Shown here: one piece after another, positions 51,613 to 59,081 of the stretch
How positions within the stretch are numbered: position 1 is the first letter of the stretch
Layout: the number at the start of each line of letters is the position of its first letter
Position numbers and translations under genes: made by a program
The notes under the pieces: generated by a model
What the model saw: only the letters and a program-made list of their open reading frames with translations
Told to the model about the DNA's origin: nothing
Databases searched by the model: none
NCBI RefSeq assembly: GCF_002797815.1
Contig: NZ_PGFJ01000002.1
Location: 1,178,001-1,242,000, forward strand
Source of the DNA: Mucilaginibacter auburnensis
GTDB lineage: Bacteria > Bacteroidota > Bacteroidia > Sphingobacteriales > Sphingobacteriaceae
DNA length: 64,000 nucleotides
Reading direction: 5' to 3'

Positions 51613-52455
51613 TTAATAGCTGCGGATATCTACGCCTGCAAATATAGATGTTCCTTTAACTACTAAAATTTTATTAGCGTCCTGAGGGATGGTATTGCGT
51701 ACACGTTTATCATCAAACCCGGCAAACACAGCGGCTACGTCTGATACTACTGTCCAATGTGCGGGCACTATCATTTTTACGCCACCAAATACTTGTGTCA
51801 CATCAATATATACGCGTCCGCTTATATCTGCTTGTGTAAAATCAATTTCGGCACCGCCAAAAACGTTTACAATCTCGCCACCTTGAAAATTCTTTGAATA
51901 AATGGTTTTTTTAACGCTGCCGAATATGGCTACAGCATCTAAATGTTCATCGCCGGCATAAAAAGGCTGGCCCTGAGGATTTACGAAACCCGGTTCGGCG
52001 TCGGCATTAAAGTCTGCTATCGGTTCTTTTGCCGCTGAAGGCTGATCAACATTAAAATCGTATTTACTGTTTTCCCATTTACTTTTCCAGGCATGCTTAT
52101 CCCAAGTGGCAGCTTTCTTATTACGACGCAGTATCATCCAAACGCCAACAATTATTAGTATAGCCGGCCAAACAATATCGCTGGAGTCAAAACCCGGAAA
52201 AATTTCGCCAAGCAGCGTAATGCAACCAAATGAGATAACTAATAACCAAATGGGTTTTTTAAAGTTGCTGTTTGCGCCAAAATATAAACCCGCGCCTATG
52301 ATCCACATGGGGCCGCTAAATATCCAATGAGGAAAAAAGAAAAGGTCAAGTTGTTTTAAAAGTAGAATTGCGCCTAAAGCCAGCAGTATTACGCCGCCTA
52401 CCACTTTCCCTTTACCGGGACCGTTTTGGCTATGTATGTTAGTGTTGGTATCCAT
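51613..52455 (-). CDS. LiaF-like membrane protein (DUF5668 / LiaF C-terminal domain)
   Basis: A 280-residue protein with four N-terminal hydrophobic segments (about 20-110; VVGGVILLALGAILLLKQLD, IFSGPMWIIGAGLYFGANSN) and a beta-helical C-terminal LiaF-type domain (AVAIFGSVKKTIYSKNFQGG, VNVFGGAEIDFTQADISGR, VTQVFGGVKMIVPAHW, VVKGTSIFAGVDIRS). LiaF represses the LiaSR envelope-stress system in Firmicutes; here the partner kinase is of LytS type with a LytTR regulator. A negative regulator role by analogy is plausible but unproven. Confidence 0.88.
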   Translation of the reverse strand: MDTNTNIHSQNGPGKGKVVGGVILLALGAILLLKQLDLFFFPHWIFSGPMWIIGAGLYFGANSNFKKPIWLLVISFGCITLLGEIFPGFDSSDIVWPAILIIVGVWMILRRNKKAATWDKHAWKSKWENSKYDFNVDQPSAAKEPIADFNADAEPGFVNPQGQPFYAGDEHLDAVAIFGSVKKTIYSKNFQGGEIVNVFGGAEIDFTQADISGRVYIDVTQVFGGVKMIVPAHWTVVSDVAAVFAGFDDKRVRNTIPQDANKILVVKGTSIFAGVDIRSY

Positions 52456-52573
52456 GACTTAAATTATTATTGTTACTCAAAAGTAACGCTCTAATATAGG
52501 CAGCCAAAACTAAAAAAGGCCATTAAGCGGCAAGAACTCGGTAAAAAGGGTGAATATGTCGGTGAAAAAATTC

Positions 52574-53659
52574 CTACAACGCAGGCTCCTGCTGACTCAA
52601 GCAATGGAAGCTACCCAAACCCCAAATAATATCGGTTGAATCAATGCCGATCACCTTCCGGTCAGGGAAGCATTTGGTTAGTATATCCAGCGCTTTATCG
52701 TCATTAGCACAACGGTAAGTTGGTACTACAACAGCCGCGTTGCCAATGTAAAAATTTGCGTATGATGCAGGCAAACGCATGTCATCATAAACCACCGCAT
52801 CAGGCATTGGTAGCTCAATTATGTTCAACTGCTTACCATTGAGCAAACGCATGGTTTTAAGGGTTTGAAGGTTCTCTTGCAGCAGGTGATAGTTATCGTC
52901 GTTCTTGTTCTCTTCAACTACCGTAACAACGGTATCCTCGTTTACAAAACGGGTAATATCATCAATGTGACCATCGGTGTCATCGCCAACTATACCATCA
53001 CCCAGCCAAAGTATCTGCTCCGCGCCATAGTAGTTGCGCAGGTATTCTTCTATCTGGCCCTGGTTTAAATGCGGATTTCTGTTAGGATTTAACAAACAGG
53101 CGGTAGTGGTTAAAATTGTGCTTTTACCATTAAAATCAACAGAACCACCTTCCATAACAATACCCGGATGATAAACCGGCAAACCGTAATGGTTAGCTAT
53201 TTTGGTAGGAATAACATCATCCAGATCAAACGGCGGATATTTGCCACCCCACGCATTGTAACCCCAATCTACAATAGCTTTCTGTTTGGTAACCGGATTG
53301 ATCAAAAAAGCCGGACCATGATCACGACACCACGCATCGTTACTTTCAAACTCAAAAAATTCTATTTTGCTGAGGTCGGCATCTACCAATTGCAATTGCT
53401 GTTTGGCAAAAGCGGCCATGTACTCATCCTTAACATTGATGCGCACCACCTCGCCTTCCGTAAGCGCTTTTATAAACTCACAGTACTTAGGGTATATGGT
53501 AACAATCTTACCCGGCCATGATTCTTCCTTATGCGGCCAGCTTAGCCAGGTAGCCTCGTGTTTGGTCCATTCTGCAGGGAAATGATAGCCTGCTTGGGCG
53601 GGAAAGTCCGGAAGTCCGGAAGTCCGGAAGTCGGTAAGATTATTATTAGAGATTAGCAT
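52574..53659 (-). CDS. aguA: Agmatine deiminase
   Basis: A 361-residue enzyme of the peptidyl-arginine deiminase family, converting agmatine to N-carbamoylputrescine. Conserved blocks are HFPAEWTKHEATWLSWPHKE near residue 27, FESNDAWCRDHGPAFLIN near 105, HPGIVMEGGSVDFNGKSTIL near 164, DDTDGHIDDITRFVNEDT near 219 and the catalytic GLGSFHCLSQQEP (Cys353). The first twenty or so residues, including DFRTSGLPDFPA, are encoded by a run of AGTCCGGA repeats and are not part of the family fold. It lies 54 nt after aguB; together they make putrescine from agmatine. Confidence 0.95.
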   Translation of the reverse strand: MLISNNNLTDFRTSGLPDFPAQAGYHFPAEWTKHEATWLSWPHKEESWPGKIVTIYPKYCEFIKALTEGEVVRINVKDEYMAAFAKQQLQLVDADLSKIEFFEFESNDAWCRDHGPAFLINPVTKQKAIVDWGYNAWGGKYPPFDLDDVIPTKIANHYGLPVYHPGIVMEGGSVDFNGKSTILTTTACLLNPNRNPHLNQGQIEEYLRNYYGAEQILWLGDGIVGDDTDGHIDDITRFVNEDTVVTVVEENKNDDNYHLLQENLQTLKTMRLLNGKQLNIIELPMPDAVVYDDMRLPASYANFYIGNAAVVVPTYRCANDDKALDILTKCFPDRKVIGIDSTDIIWGLGSFHCLSQQEPAL

Positions 53660-53716
53660 TTTTTTAACGTTATTAAGGCACTTTCGGACTTTCCGTCTTT
53701 TCCGACTTTCGGACTA
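53603..53716. repeat. AGTCCGGA tandem repeats with an inverted partner
   Basis: GTCCGGAA is repeated three times at about 53606-53632, inside the 5' end of aguA, and is mirrored by TTTCGGACTTTCC / CCGACTTTCGGACT at 53682-53715. The two arms face each other around the aguA start and the aguB stop, so the aguB-aguA junction can form a long hairpin. Confidence 0.75.
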
Positions 53717-54580
53717 CTCGTCTAAAAGGCGTTTTGTTATTGGCTGATATGAATCAATTCTTCTGTCGCGTAAAAACGGCCAGTGGGTACGGTAGTAATC
53801 AGTTTTGTTCAGGTCTAACTCCTGTACAATAACTTCTTCCTGGTTGTGTGATGTTTGGTGGATAATGGTACCAAACGGATTGGCAAAAAATGAGCCGCCC
53901 CAGAACTCAACACCGGCTTCTTCTCCTACCCTGTTTACGCTCACCACATGCACGCCATTGGCAACAGCGTGACTGCGTTGTATAGTTTGCCATGCATTGT
54001 ATTGTTCAACATTGGTGGCTTCATCCTGCGTGGTGGCCCAACCTATAGCAGTTGGGTAAAATAATATTTCGGCACCCATTAAAGCAGTGATACGGGCTGC
54101 TTCAGGATACCATTGATCCCAGCAGATCAATACACCGATGGTTGCAAATTTGGTTTTGAAAACCTTGTAACCCAGATCGCCGGGCGTAAAGTAAAACTTC
54201 TCGTAAAAACCCGGATCATCCGGAATGTGCATTTTGCGGTATTTGCCAAGGTAAGCGCCATCAGCATCTAAAATCGCAGTGGTGTTATGATACAAACCCT
54301 GCGCGCGTTTTTCAAACAAAGATGCAATGATTACAACACCCAACTCTGCAGCAACTTTTGACAATTCATCAGTTGACGGACCAGGGATTGCCTCAGCTAA
54401 CAAAAAGTTATCATGATCTTCTACATCGCAAAAATAAAGCGAAGTAAACAGCTCCTGTAAGCAAACAATCTGCGCGCCTTTTTGGGCAGCCTCACGCACT
54501 TTCACAATAGCTTTCTGCAAATTTTCCTGCTTATTAGCAGTACAACTCATTTGCACAATACCAACTTTTACTTTACTCAT
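53714..54580 (-). CDS. aguB: N-carbamoylputrescine amidase
   Basis: A 288-residue nitrilase-family amidase that hydrolyses N-carbamoylputrescine to putrescine. The catalytic Glu-Lys-Cys set is in VCLQELFTSLYFC, GKYRKMHIPDDPG and IGVLICWDQWYPEAAR (Cys153); YEKFYFTPGDLG and WQTIQRSHAVANGVHVVSVN are typical of AguB. ATG 54580 is used instead of TTG 54592. It is the first gene of the aguB-aguA operon, with a TACCTTTG -7 box 21 nt upstream. Confidence 0.96.
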   Translation of the reverse strand: MSKVKVGIVQMSCTANKQENLQKAIVKVREAAQKGAQIVCLQELFTSLYFCDVEDHDNFLLAEAIPGPSTDELSKVAAELGVVIIASLFEKRAQGLYHNTTAILDADGAYLGKYRKMHIPDDPGFYEKFYFTPGDLGYKVFKTKFATIGVLICWDQWYPEAARITALMGAEILFYPTAIGWATTQDEATNVEQYNAWQTIQRSHAVANGVHVVSVNRVGEEAGVEFWGGSFFANPFGTIIHQTSHNQEEVIVQELDLNKTDYYRTHWPFLRDRRIDSYQPITKRLLDE

Positions 54581-54600
54581 TTGTGGTTCCAAATTTTTTG

Positions 54601-54608
54601 CAAAGGTA
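54601..54608 (-). promoter_or_regulatory. -7 box (TACCTTTG) of the aguBA operon
   Basis: CAAAGGTA on the plus strand. It mirrors the divergent TACCTTTG at 54760-54767: the ten bases CAAAGGTAGT (54601-54610) are the reverse complement of ACTACCTTTG (54758-54767). Confidence 0.6.
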
Positions 54609-54759
54609 GTAATTAGTGATCAGAGATTAGTTGATTTGTGATGAGTTAAGCCCTCGTATTTGGTCAGGAGTTTATCATAAATGGAAGTTTAATACGTTAT
54701 TTAACATTTATTAACCAATCACTAATATCTATTCACCAATCAACTATTCACTAAATCAC

Positions 54760-54767
54760 TACCTTTG
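54760..54767 (+). promoter_or_regulatory. -7 box (TACCTTTG) of the flippase-like gene, leaderless geometry
   Basis: TACCTTTG, then CGCCCA and the ATG at 54774: six bases, implying that transcription begins at the start codon. The region 54609-54760 consists of repeated ATTAGTGAT / ATCACTAAT-like motifs in inverted arrangement. Confidence 0.55.
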
Positions 54768-54773
54768 CGCCCA

Positions 54774-55733
54774 ATGACAGAAATTGAAGAAGTAGTTGAC
54801 GAAGGCACCGAGCACAAAACCTGGAAAGGTAAGCTCTGGAGCGTTGTTAAAGTTATTTTGATAATTGTGGTAACCGGCGGTTTACTGTATTACGTATTCA
54901 GTAAGGTGCCTTTTGCCAAAATAAAATCCAGACTGGTAAACGGCGACAAACTTTGGATGGCTGCTGCCATTTTGAGCTATGTAACGTCAATGCTGTTTTC
55001 TTCGTGGCGGTTATTAAGTTTTTTTAAATCCATCGGCTTAAAATTAGACTGGCGCTTTAACCTGCGCTTATACTTTTTGGGCCTGTGTTATAACGTACTG
55101 CTGCCGGGCGGCATAGGTGGCGATGGCTATAAGATATACCTGCTGCATAAGCGCTATAATTTACCTACCAAAAAAGTTTTCTGGGCCATATTGTTTGACA
55201 GGTTGAGCGGCTTCTGGGCCATTGGCGCTATAGTGGTGGGGCTAATTATATTGATCCCGAATTTTCCTTTTCATTTAGCCTATCCTCTAACTATCGTATC
55301 AATCGGTTCGGTTATATATTATTTTGTGGCACGTAAGTTTTTCCGGGATTATACGCACAAGTTTTTCCAGGCACATGCTAAAGCTATTGGTGTGCAAAGC
55401 ATGCAATTGCTTTGTATTGTTTGCCTCTTAATGGCTCAGGATTTTGACGGGAAGTTTGCGCCTTACCTGCTATCTTTTCTGTTTTCATCCTTAGCGGCTG
55501 TAATACCTTTCAGCTTGGGAGGCGGCGGCATACGCGATGCATTATTGCTTACGCTGGCCAGAAATTTTTCCCTTCCGGAAGATATGGCGGTATATTTGAG
55601 TTTTGGATTTTACCTGATATCGATCATCGTGGCGTTGTTAGGTGTCTACTATGTTTTCCGCCCGAGTCGCTTGGAGCAAGGTTTACCTAAACAAGAAGTA
55701 ATTACCGAAGAACCTGTAGATCCTAACGAATAA
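54774..55733 (+). CDS. Lysylphosphatidylglycerol synthase/UPF0104-type membrane protein
   Basis: A 319-residue membrane protein of the flippase-like (LPG_synthase_TM, UPF0104) family, with about seven helices from residue 20. Visible: VVKVILIIVVTGGLLYYVFS, the conserved LYFLGLCYNVLLPGGIGGDG, VFWAILFDRLSGFWAIGAIV and AAVIPFSLGGGGIRDALLL. There is no soluble synthase domain, so lysinylation is not implied; lipid or glycan transport is more likely. ATG 54774 is preferred to TTG 54765, which lies in the -7 box. An SDR gene follows after 13 nt. Confidence 0.88.
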   Translation: MTEIEEVVDEGTEHKTWKGKLWSVVKVILIIVVTGGLLYYVFSKVPFAKIKSRLVNGDKLWMAAAILSYVTSMLFSSWRLLSFFKSIGLKLDWRFNLRLYFLGLCYNVLLPGGIGGDGYKIYLLHKRYNLPTKKVFWAILFDRLSGFWAIGAIVVGLIILIPNFPFHLAYPLTIVSIGSVIYYFVARKFFRDYTHKFFQAHAKAIGVQSMQLLCIVCLLMAQDFDGKFAPYLLSFLFSSLAAVIPFSLGGGGIRDALLLTLARNFSLPEDMAVYLSFGFYLISIIVALLGVYYVFRPSRLEQGLPKQEVITEEPVDPNE

Positions 55734-55746
55734 AAAATCTGCTTAA

Positions 55747-56451
55747 ATGAATATTATTGTAACAGGCGCCAGCAGTGGCGTAGGTTTTGAAGCGGTTATT
55801 GAGTTGCAGGCCACCGGCAAGCACAAAGTTATTGCGCTGGCCCGTACACAGCAAAAATTGGAAAAACTGGCCGAAATATCCTTAGGTCTTAACCCTGAAG
55901 CGGTTATTTACCCTATTGTTTTTGATATTGTGCATGATGATTATGCCGATCTGCAACAATTCATCAGCACTCATTTTGATGGTAAGGTTGATGTGCTCAT
56001 TAACAATGCTGGTGCATTAATTAACAAACCTTTTGTAGACCTGTCAGAATCAGACGTGGTAGAAATGCTGCAAAGCAATTACCTGGGGCATGTGCGCATT
56101 ATTCAAAGCCTGCATCGGTTTATGCCATCGGGCTCACACATAGTAAACATAGGAAGCATGGGTGGTTTTCAGGGAAGCGCTAAGTTTCCGGGCCTTGCCG
56201 CATACTCTGCCAGTAAAGCCGCATTGCATACCTTAACCGAATGTTTGGCGCAGGAGTTTGCCGAAAAAGGCATAGCCGTTAACTGCCTTGCCTTAGGTTC
56301 GGCACAGACTGAAATGCTGGAAAAGGCATTCCCTGGCTATCAATCACCCGTAATGGCCTTTGAAATGGGTAAATACATTGCTGACTTTGCTTTAACCGGC
56401 CATAAGTTTTTTAATGGCAAGATACTGCCGGTGGCGCTAACTACACCGTAA
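55747..56451 (+). CDS. Short-chain dehydrogenase/reductase (SDR)
   Basis: A 234-residue SDR with cofactor motif IVTGASSGVGFEAVIELQ, NNAG at VLINNAGALINKP, catalytic Ser in IVNIGSMGG and YSASKAALHTLTECLAQEF (YxxxK). ALARTQQKL after the second strand suggests NADP. It follows the flippase-like gene by 13 nt and probably shares its promoter. Substrate unknown; a lipid or sugar substrate linked to the upstream membrane protein is a guess. Confidence 0.9.
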   Translation: MNIIVTGASSGVGFEAVIELQATGKHKVIALARTQQKLEKLAEISLGLNPEAVIYPIVFDIVHDDYADLQQFISTHFDGKVDVLINNAGALINKPFVDLSESDVVEMLQSNYLGHVRIIQSLHRFMPSGSHIVNIGSMGGFQGSAKFPGLAAYSASKAALHTLTECLAQEFAEKGIAVNCLALGSAQTEMLEKAFPGYQSPVMAFEMGKYIADFALTGHKFFNGKILPVALTTP

Positions 56452-56510
56452 TTGTAGTAGGCAGTTCTGAGTTTGCAGTTGGCGTTAACGTAACCCTTAA
56501 ATTTAATATA

Positions 56511-56546
56511 GCACCAAAGCCCGGACTTGCGTTCGGGCTTTGGTGC
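56511..56546. terminator. Bidirectional hairpin after the SDR gene
   Basis: GCACCAAAGCCCG (56511-56523), 10-nt loop, CGGGCTTTGGTGC (56534-56546): a perfect 13-bp stem. The T tract is weak on both strands, so it is a probable terminator between convergent units. GCAGT-rich repeat sequence precedes it. Confidence 0.7.
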
Positions 56547-56740
56547 TTAAGCATTATTTCTATCTCGCCAGCTTCCTGAAAGCAGGATTACCATAGCTAA
56601 AGTTGTTCCTATTTGGCCGAGCCATAAAATGAACATCCATCTTATAACATCGCGCTTATATAAGCAGATATCATTTAACAACAGTTTTACTACACACTGC
56701 GAACATCATCTTTGGTAGCAGCATTTTCTATATTGTTCAT
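56547..56740 (-). pseudogene. Frameshifted paralogue of the small coiled-coil membrane protein
   Basis: Starts with ATG 56740, overlapping the stop of the intact gene (TAATG). The first frame gives MNNIENAATKDDVRSV and stops. Another frame continues VKLLLNDICLYKRDVIRWMF, then ILWLGQIGTTLAMVILLSG, ending at TAA 56547-56549. It aligns with the intact neighbour (TTKDDLAKVKYDLSKEIGNS, VKWMFVFWIGQFSATVAVIM), so a tandem copy has been lost by a small indel. Confidence 0.7.
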
Positions 56741-57015
56741 TATTTCTTAAGAATAAGCATAATAACAGCTACTGTTGCGCTGAACTGCCCTATCCAAAAA
56801 ACAAACATCCACTTTACAGAATTGCCAATTTCTTTGCTCAGATCATACTTCACCTTAGCGAGGTCGTCTTTTGTAGTCAAAGTTTTAATGCTTGCTTCCA
56901 CGGCTCTTTCTGTTTTGTTATCAATGTATTTAAACATGGCTTCGGTAGTATCGTTTCCCAATTTTTCTGACAACAATTGATACAACCGGGCGGTTTCTTT
57001 TGCTTCTAAGTACAT
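56740..57015 (-). CDS. Small coiled-coil protein with C-terminal membrane helix
   Basis: A 91-residue protein: an N-terminal helix (ETARLYQLLSEKLGNDTTEA), a coiled-coil stretch about 30-65 (ASIKTLTTKDDLAKVKYDLS) and a final hydrophobic helix WMFVFWIGQFSATVAVIMLI. It resembles the DUF1640/CCDC90-like group of short membrane-anchored coiled coils. Function unknown. A frameshifted tandem copy follows immediately. Confidence 0.72.
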   Translation of the reverse strand: MYLEAKETARLYQLLSEKLGNDTTEAMFKYIDNKTERAVEASIKTLTTKDDLAKVKYDLSKEIGNSVKWMFVFWIGQFSATVAVIMLILKK

Positions 57016-57089
57016 AACAAATATAATTAATTAATGTGATAAGGTTAGGTTGGTGATGTAGGGTTAGGTGTTAGTAAGGTAAAAGGCGA

Positions 57090-57216
57090 AAGGCTTTAGT
57101 TTGCAGTTGCCGGTGGGCAGTTTGCAGTGTGCAAGACAATTAATTAGGCCTGTCAACTATAGTGAAGTACTTACTGCTAATTTAGAACTGCCCACTGTAA
57201 ACTGGTAACCGCCTAC
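57090..57216. repeat. GCAGTTTGCAGT imperfect inverted repeat
   Basis: A stretch around 57098-57130 (TTTGCAGTTGCCGGTGGGCA, GTTTGCAGTGTGC) is mirrored at 57187-57216 by CTGCCCACTGTAAACTGG and ACCGCCTACTGCC. Related sequence is at 10360-10390 and 56455-56480. It lies between ssb and the small coiled-coil gene. Confidence 0.55.
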
Positions 57217-57554
57217 TGCCTCGCTCCCAATTTTAAAAATTCGTTCACTACCACTTCGGTGGCGTAGCGTTTGTTGCCATCTTTATCTATATAGCTGCGG
57301 TTGCTCAGCTTACCTTCAATGGCTATCTCGTCGCCTTTTTTTAGCAGGCTTTCGGCCAGTTTAGCCTGAGCGCCCCATAGTATAAGGTTATGCCATTGCG
57401 TTTCGGTTACGCGCTCGCCTTTGTCGTTTTTATAGTTCTCGTTGGTGGCTAATGATAGTCGGGTAAGCTTTTTGTCGTTATCGAAGTTTCTAACTTCCGG
57501 ATCTGTACCCAGGTTTCCTACCAGGCGTACGCTGTTTTTTAATACGTTCATCAT
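57213..57554 (-). CDS. ssb: Single-stranded DNA-binding protein, short tail-less type
   Basis: A 113-residue OB-fold SSB: VLKNSVRLVGNLGTDPEVRN, LTRLSLATNENYKNDKGERV, TETQWHNLILWGAQAKLAES and KKGDEIAIEGKLSNRSYIDK are all typical. It ends right after the OB fold (VVNEFLKLGARQ) and lacks the acidic DDDIPF-type tail that recruits repair partners, so it is probably an accessory paralogue. Two adjacent ATG codons (57554 and 57551) are possible. It is divergent from a zinc-finger gene across palindromic CGTTTGCAAACG sites. Confidence 0.92.
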   Translation of the reverse strand: MMNVLKNSVRLVGNLGTDPEVRNFDNDKKLTRLSLATNENYKNDKGERVTETQWHNLILWGAQAKLAESLLKKGDEIAIEGKLSNRSYIDKDGNKRYATEVVVNEFLKLGARQ

Positions 57555-57628
57555 ATCTGTAATTTCTAACTCGTTTTATTTGATGAAGCAAAGATGCAGC
57601 GTGCTAAAAATATTAGTCGGTTAATAAA

Positions 57629-57669
57629 CGTTTACAACCGACAATAACCGTTTGCAAACGTTTGCAAAC
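57629..57669. promoter_or_regulatory. Array of CGTTTGCAAACG-type palindromes
   Basis: CGTTTACAAC at 57629-57638, a perfect 12-bp palindrome CGTTTGCAAACG at 57649-57660, and an overlapping second copy CGTTTGCAAAC at 57659-57669. They sit between the divergent ssb and zinc-finger genes, 28 nt before the latter's ATG, and look like a multi-site operator. Confidence 0.6.
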
Positions 57670-57696
57670 AATTATTATATTGACTAACTTAGTTGT

Positions 57697-58062
57697 ATGA
57701 CCACCGAAAAAACATGCCTGGATTGCGGCGCACCCATTCACGGCCGTGCCGATAAAAAGTTTTGCAATGACCTTTGCCGCAATAACTATAATAATCAGCT
57801 CAACAGCAACAGCTATAACATGATACGCAACATTAACAATGTGCTAAAACGCAACCGACGTATTATGGAAGAGCTGAACCCCGGCGGCAAAACCAAAACC
57901 ACAATGACCAAAATGGCTGCTAAGGGTTTTAACTTTAAATACCTCACCAATAAGTATGATACCGCCAACGGTAAAACATACCACTTTTGCTATGAATATG
58001 GGTATTTGCCTTTGGAAGGCGATGAGGTGTTGTTGGTTAAGCGGGAGGAGAGGGTGGAGTAG
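57697..58062 (+). CDS. Zinc-finger protein of unknown function
   Basis: A 121-residue protein. The N-terminus KTCLDCGAPIHGRADKKFCN plus DLCRNNYNN is a C4 zinc-ribbon (CxxC and CxxxC) of the type seen in DUF2116-like and DUF2256-like proteins. The middle is basic (VLKRNRRIM) and the C-terminal half (KMAAKGFNFKYLTNKYDTAN, then YHFCYEYGYLPLEGDEVLLV) may bind DNA. It is divergent from the tail-less ssb and shares its operator region, so a nucleic-acid role is plausible. Confidence 0.8.
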   Translation: MTTEKTCLDCGAPIHGRADKKFCNDLCRNNYNNQLNSNSYNMIRNINNVLKRNRRIMEELNPGGKTKTTMTKMAAKGFNFKYLTNKYDTANGKTYHFCYEYGYLPLEGDEVLLVKREERVE

Positions 58063-58069
58063 GGTGTTT

Positions 58070-58165
58070 TTTTATTTAAGCGGGTCGCTTAATTGGGGCG
58101 GTGCGCCGTCGCCGGTCCAAGCGTGCCGCTTGGACGCGAAATACTTTAAGCGTTCCGCTTAAAGT
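58070..58165. repeat. REP block left of the RAYT gene
   Basis: Three hairpins with 3-nt loops: TTAAGCG-GGT-CGCTTAA (58076-58092), CCAAGCG-TGC-CGCTTGG (58117-58133) and TTTAAGCG-TTC-CGCTTAAA (58145-58163). The latter two, with the 11 nt between them, are inverted copies of the block at 58734-58780. Confidence 0.88.
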
Positions 58166-58206
58166 AAATTAAATATGACTAAATTCAGCAAAAATACAAC
58201 CTGAAC

Positions 58207-58727
58207 ATGTCGCGCAACGCATCGGCACCCGACCTTTATTTTGTGACCTTAACCGTGGTTGACTGGATTGACGTTTTTACCCGACGATACTACTGCGATT
58301 TCATAATCGAAAATTTAGAGTATTGTCAGAAGCATCTGGGTCTGAACATCTACGCCTATGTAATAATGACTAACCACCTGCATTTAGTTGCCGACGTTCT
58401 GCGGGTAGTCTCGGCAATGTTTTAGGCAGATTTAAAAGCTACACATCCAAAAAGATTTTTGATATGATTGCCAATAACGCACAGGAAAGCCGGCGGCAAT
58501 GGATGCTCAAAGCGTTTGAACACGCGGGAAAATATAACCCGCTAAATGAAGGACACCAATTTTGGCAAAATGGCAATTATCCGGTTTCGCTGTTTTCGCC
58601 TGCTGTTATAGATCAAAAAATAAATTATATTCACGATAATCCGGTGAGGGCAGGTTTTGTTGGCTCAGCGCACGAGTATTGGTACAGTAGCGCTAATCCG
58701 GAAAGCCCGCTAAAAATAATTTATTGA
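58207..58727 (+). pseudogene. REP-associated tyrosine transposase (RAYT), frameshifted
   Basis: The first frame (58207-58425) encodes APDLYFVTLTVVDWIDVFTR, IYAYVIMTNHLHLVADVLR with the HUH motif HLH, and then runs into a stop. Reading continues in the next frame from near 58405 (SLGNVLGRFKSYTSKKIFDM) through the block ending NPLNEGHQFWQNGNYPVSLF and INYIHDNPVRAGFVGSAHEY to TGA 58725-58727. Joined, it is a full Y1_Tnp/RAYT protein of about 173 residues; a small deletion near 58395-58405 breaks it. REP hairpins flank it on both sides. Confidence 0.85.
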
Positions 58728-58730
58728 TTT

Positions 58731-58803
58731 TTATTTAAGCGGGACGCTTAAAGTATTTCGCATCCAAGCGGCACGCTTGGACGGGCGGGGTGCGCCGAAC
58801 ACT
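58731..58803. repeat. REP block right of the RAYT gene
   Basis: TTTAAGCG-GGA-CGCTTAAA (58734-58752) and CCAAGCG-GCA-CGCTTGG (58764-58780), followed by GCGGGGTGCGCC. Reverse complemented, it matches 58096-58163 including the spacer GCGAAATAC. The pair gives the element long inverted ends. Confidence 0.88.
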
Positions 58804-58924
58804 AACAAAGGCACAACATTGTATAGATTAGTTTATATATTCTTCTCCATTCTTCAGTCTTTTTTCTGCTTCTTTTTTTTTCTCATAATATTCCTTGGTT
58901 ATTATTCTAATATAATCCACCCCC

Positions 58925-58980
58925 GCCCGTTCAAGCGTCCCGCTCGAACGCACAAAGTTTTAAGCGTCCCGCTTAAAAAC
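58925..58980. repeat. Additional REP hairpins
   Basis: TTCAAGCG-TCC-CGCTCGAA (58930-58948, one mismatch) and TTTTAAGCG-TCC-CGCTTAAAA (58958-58978), again a REP pair, 120 nt beyond the right block. The interval 58804-58924 has no gene; it is AT- and pyrimidine-rich. Confidence 0.82.
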
Positions 58981-59081
58981 ACAAAAATTAACTCCAATTT
59001 AAAATCCCTACCCCCTCTCCTTTTACACTCGCGTGAACATGCTTAAAGGTTAATTCCTCATCTTTACTTAAAAAACACAAC

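Noticed and set aside
58777..59046. 89-codon frame after the RAYT
   Set aside because: It crosses REP hairpins and pyrimidine-rich sequence; no domain or conserved pattern.
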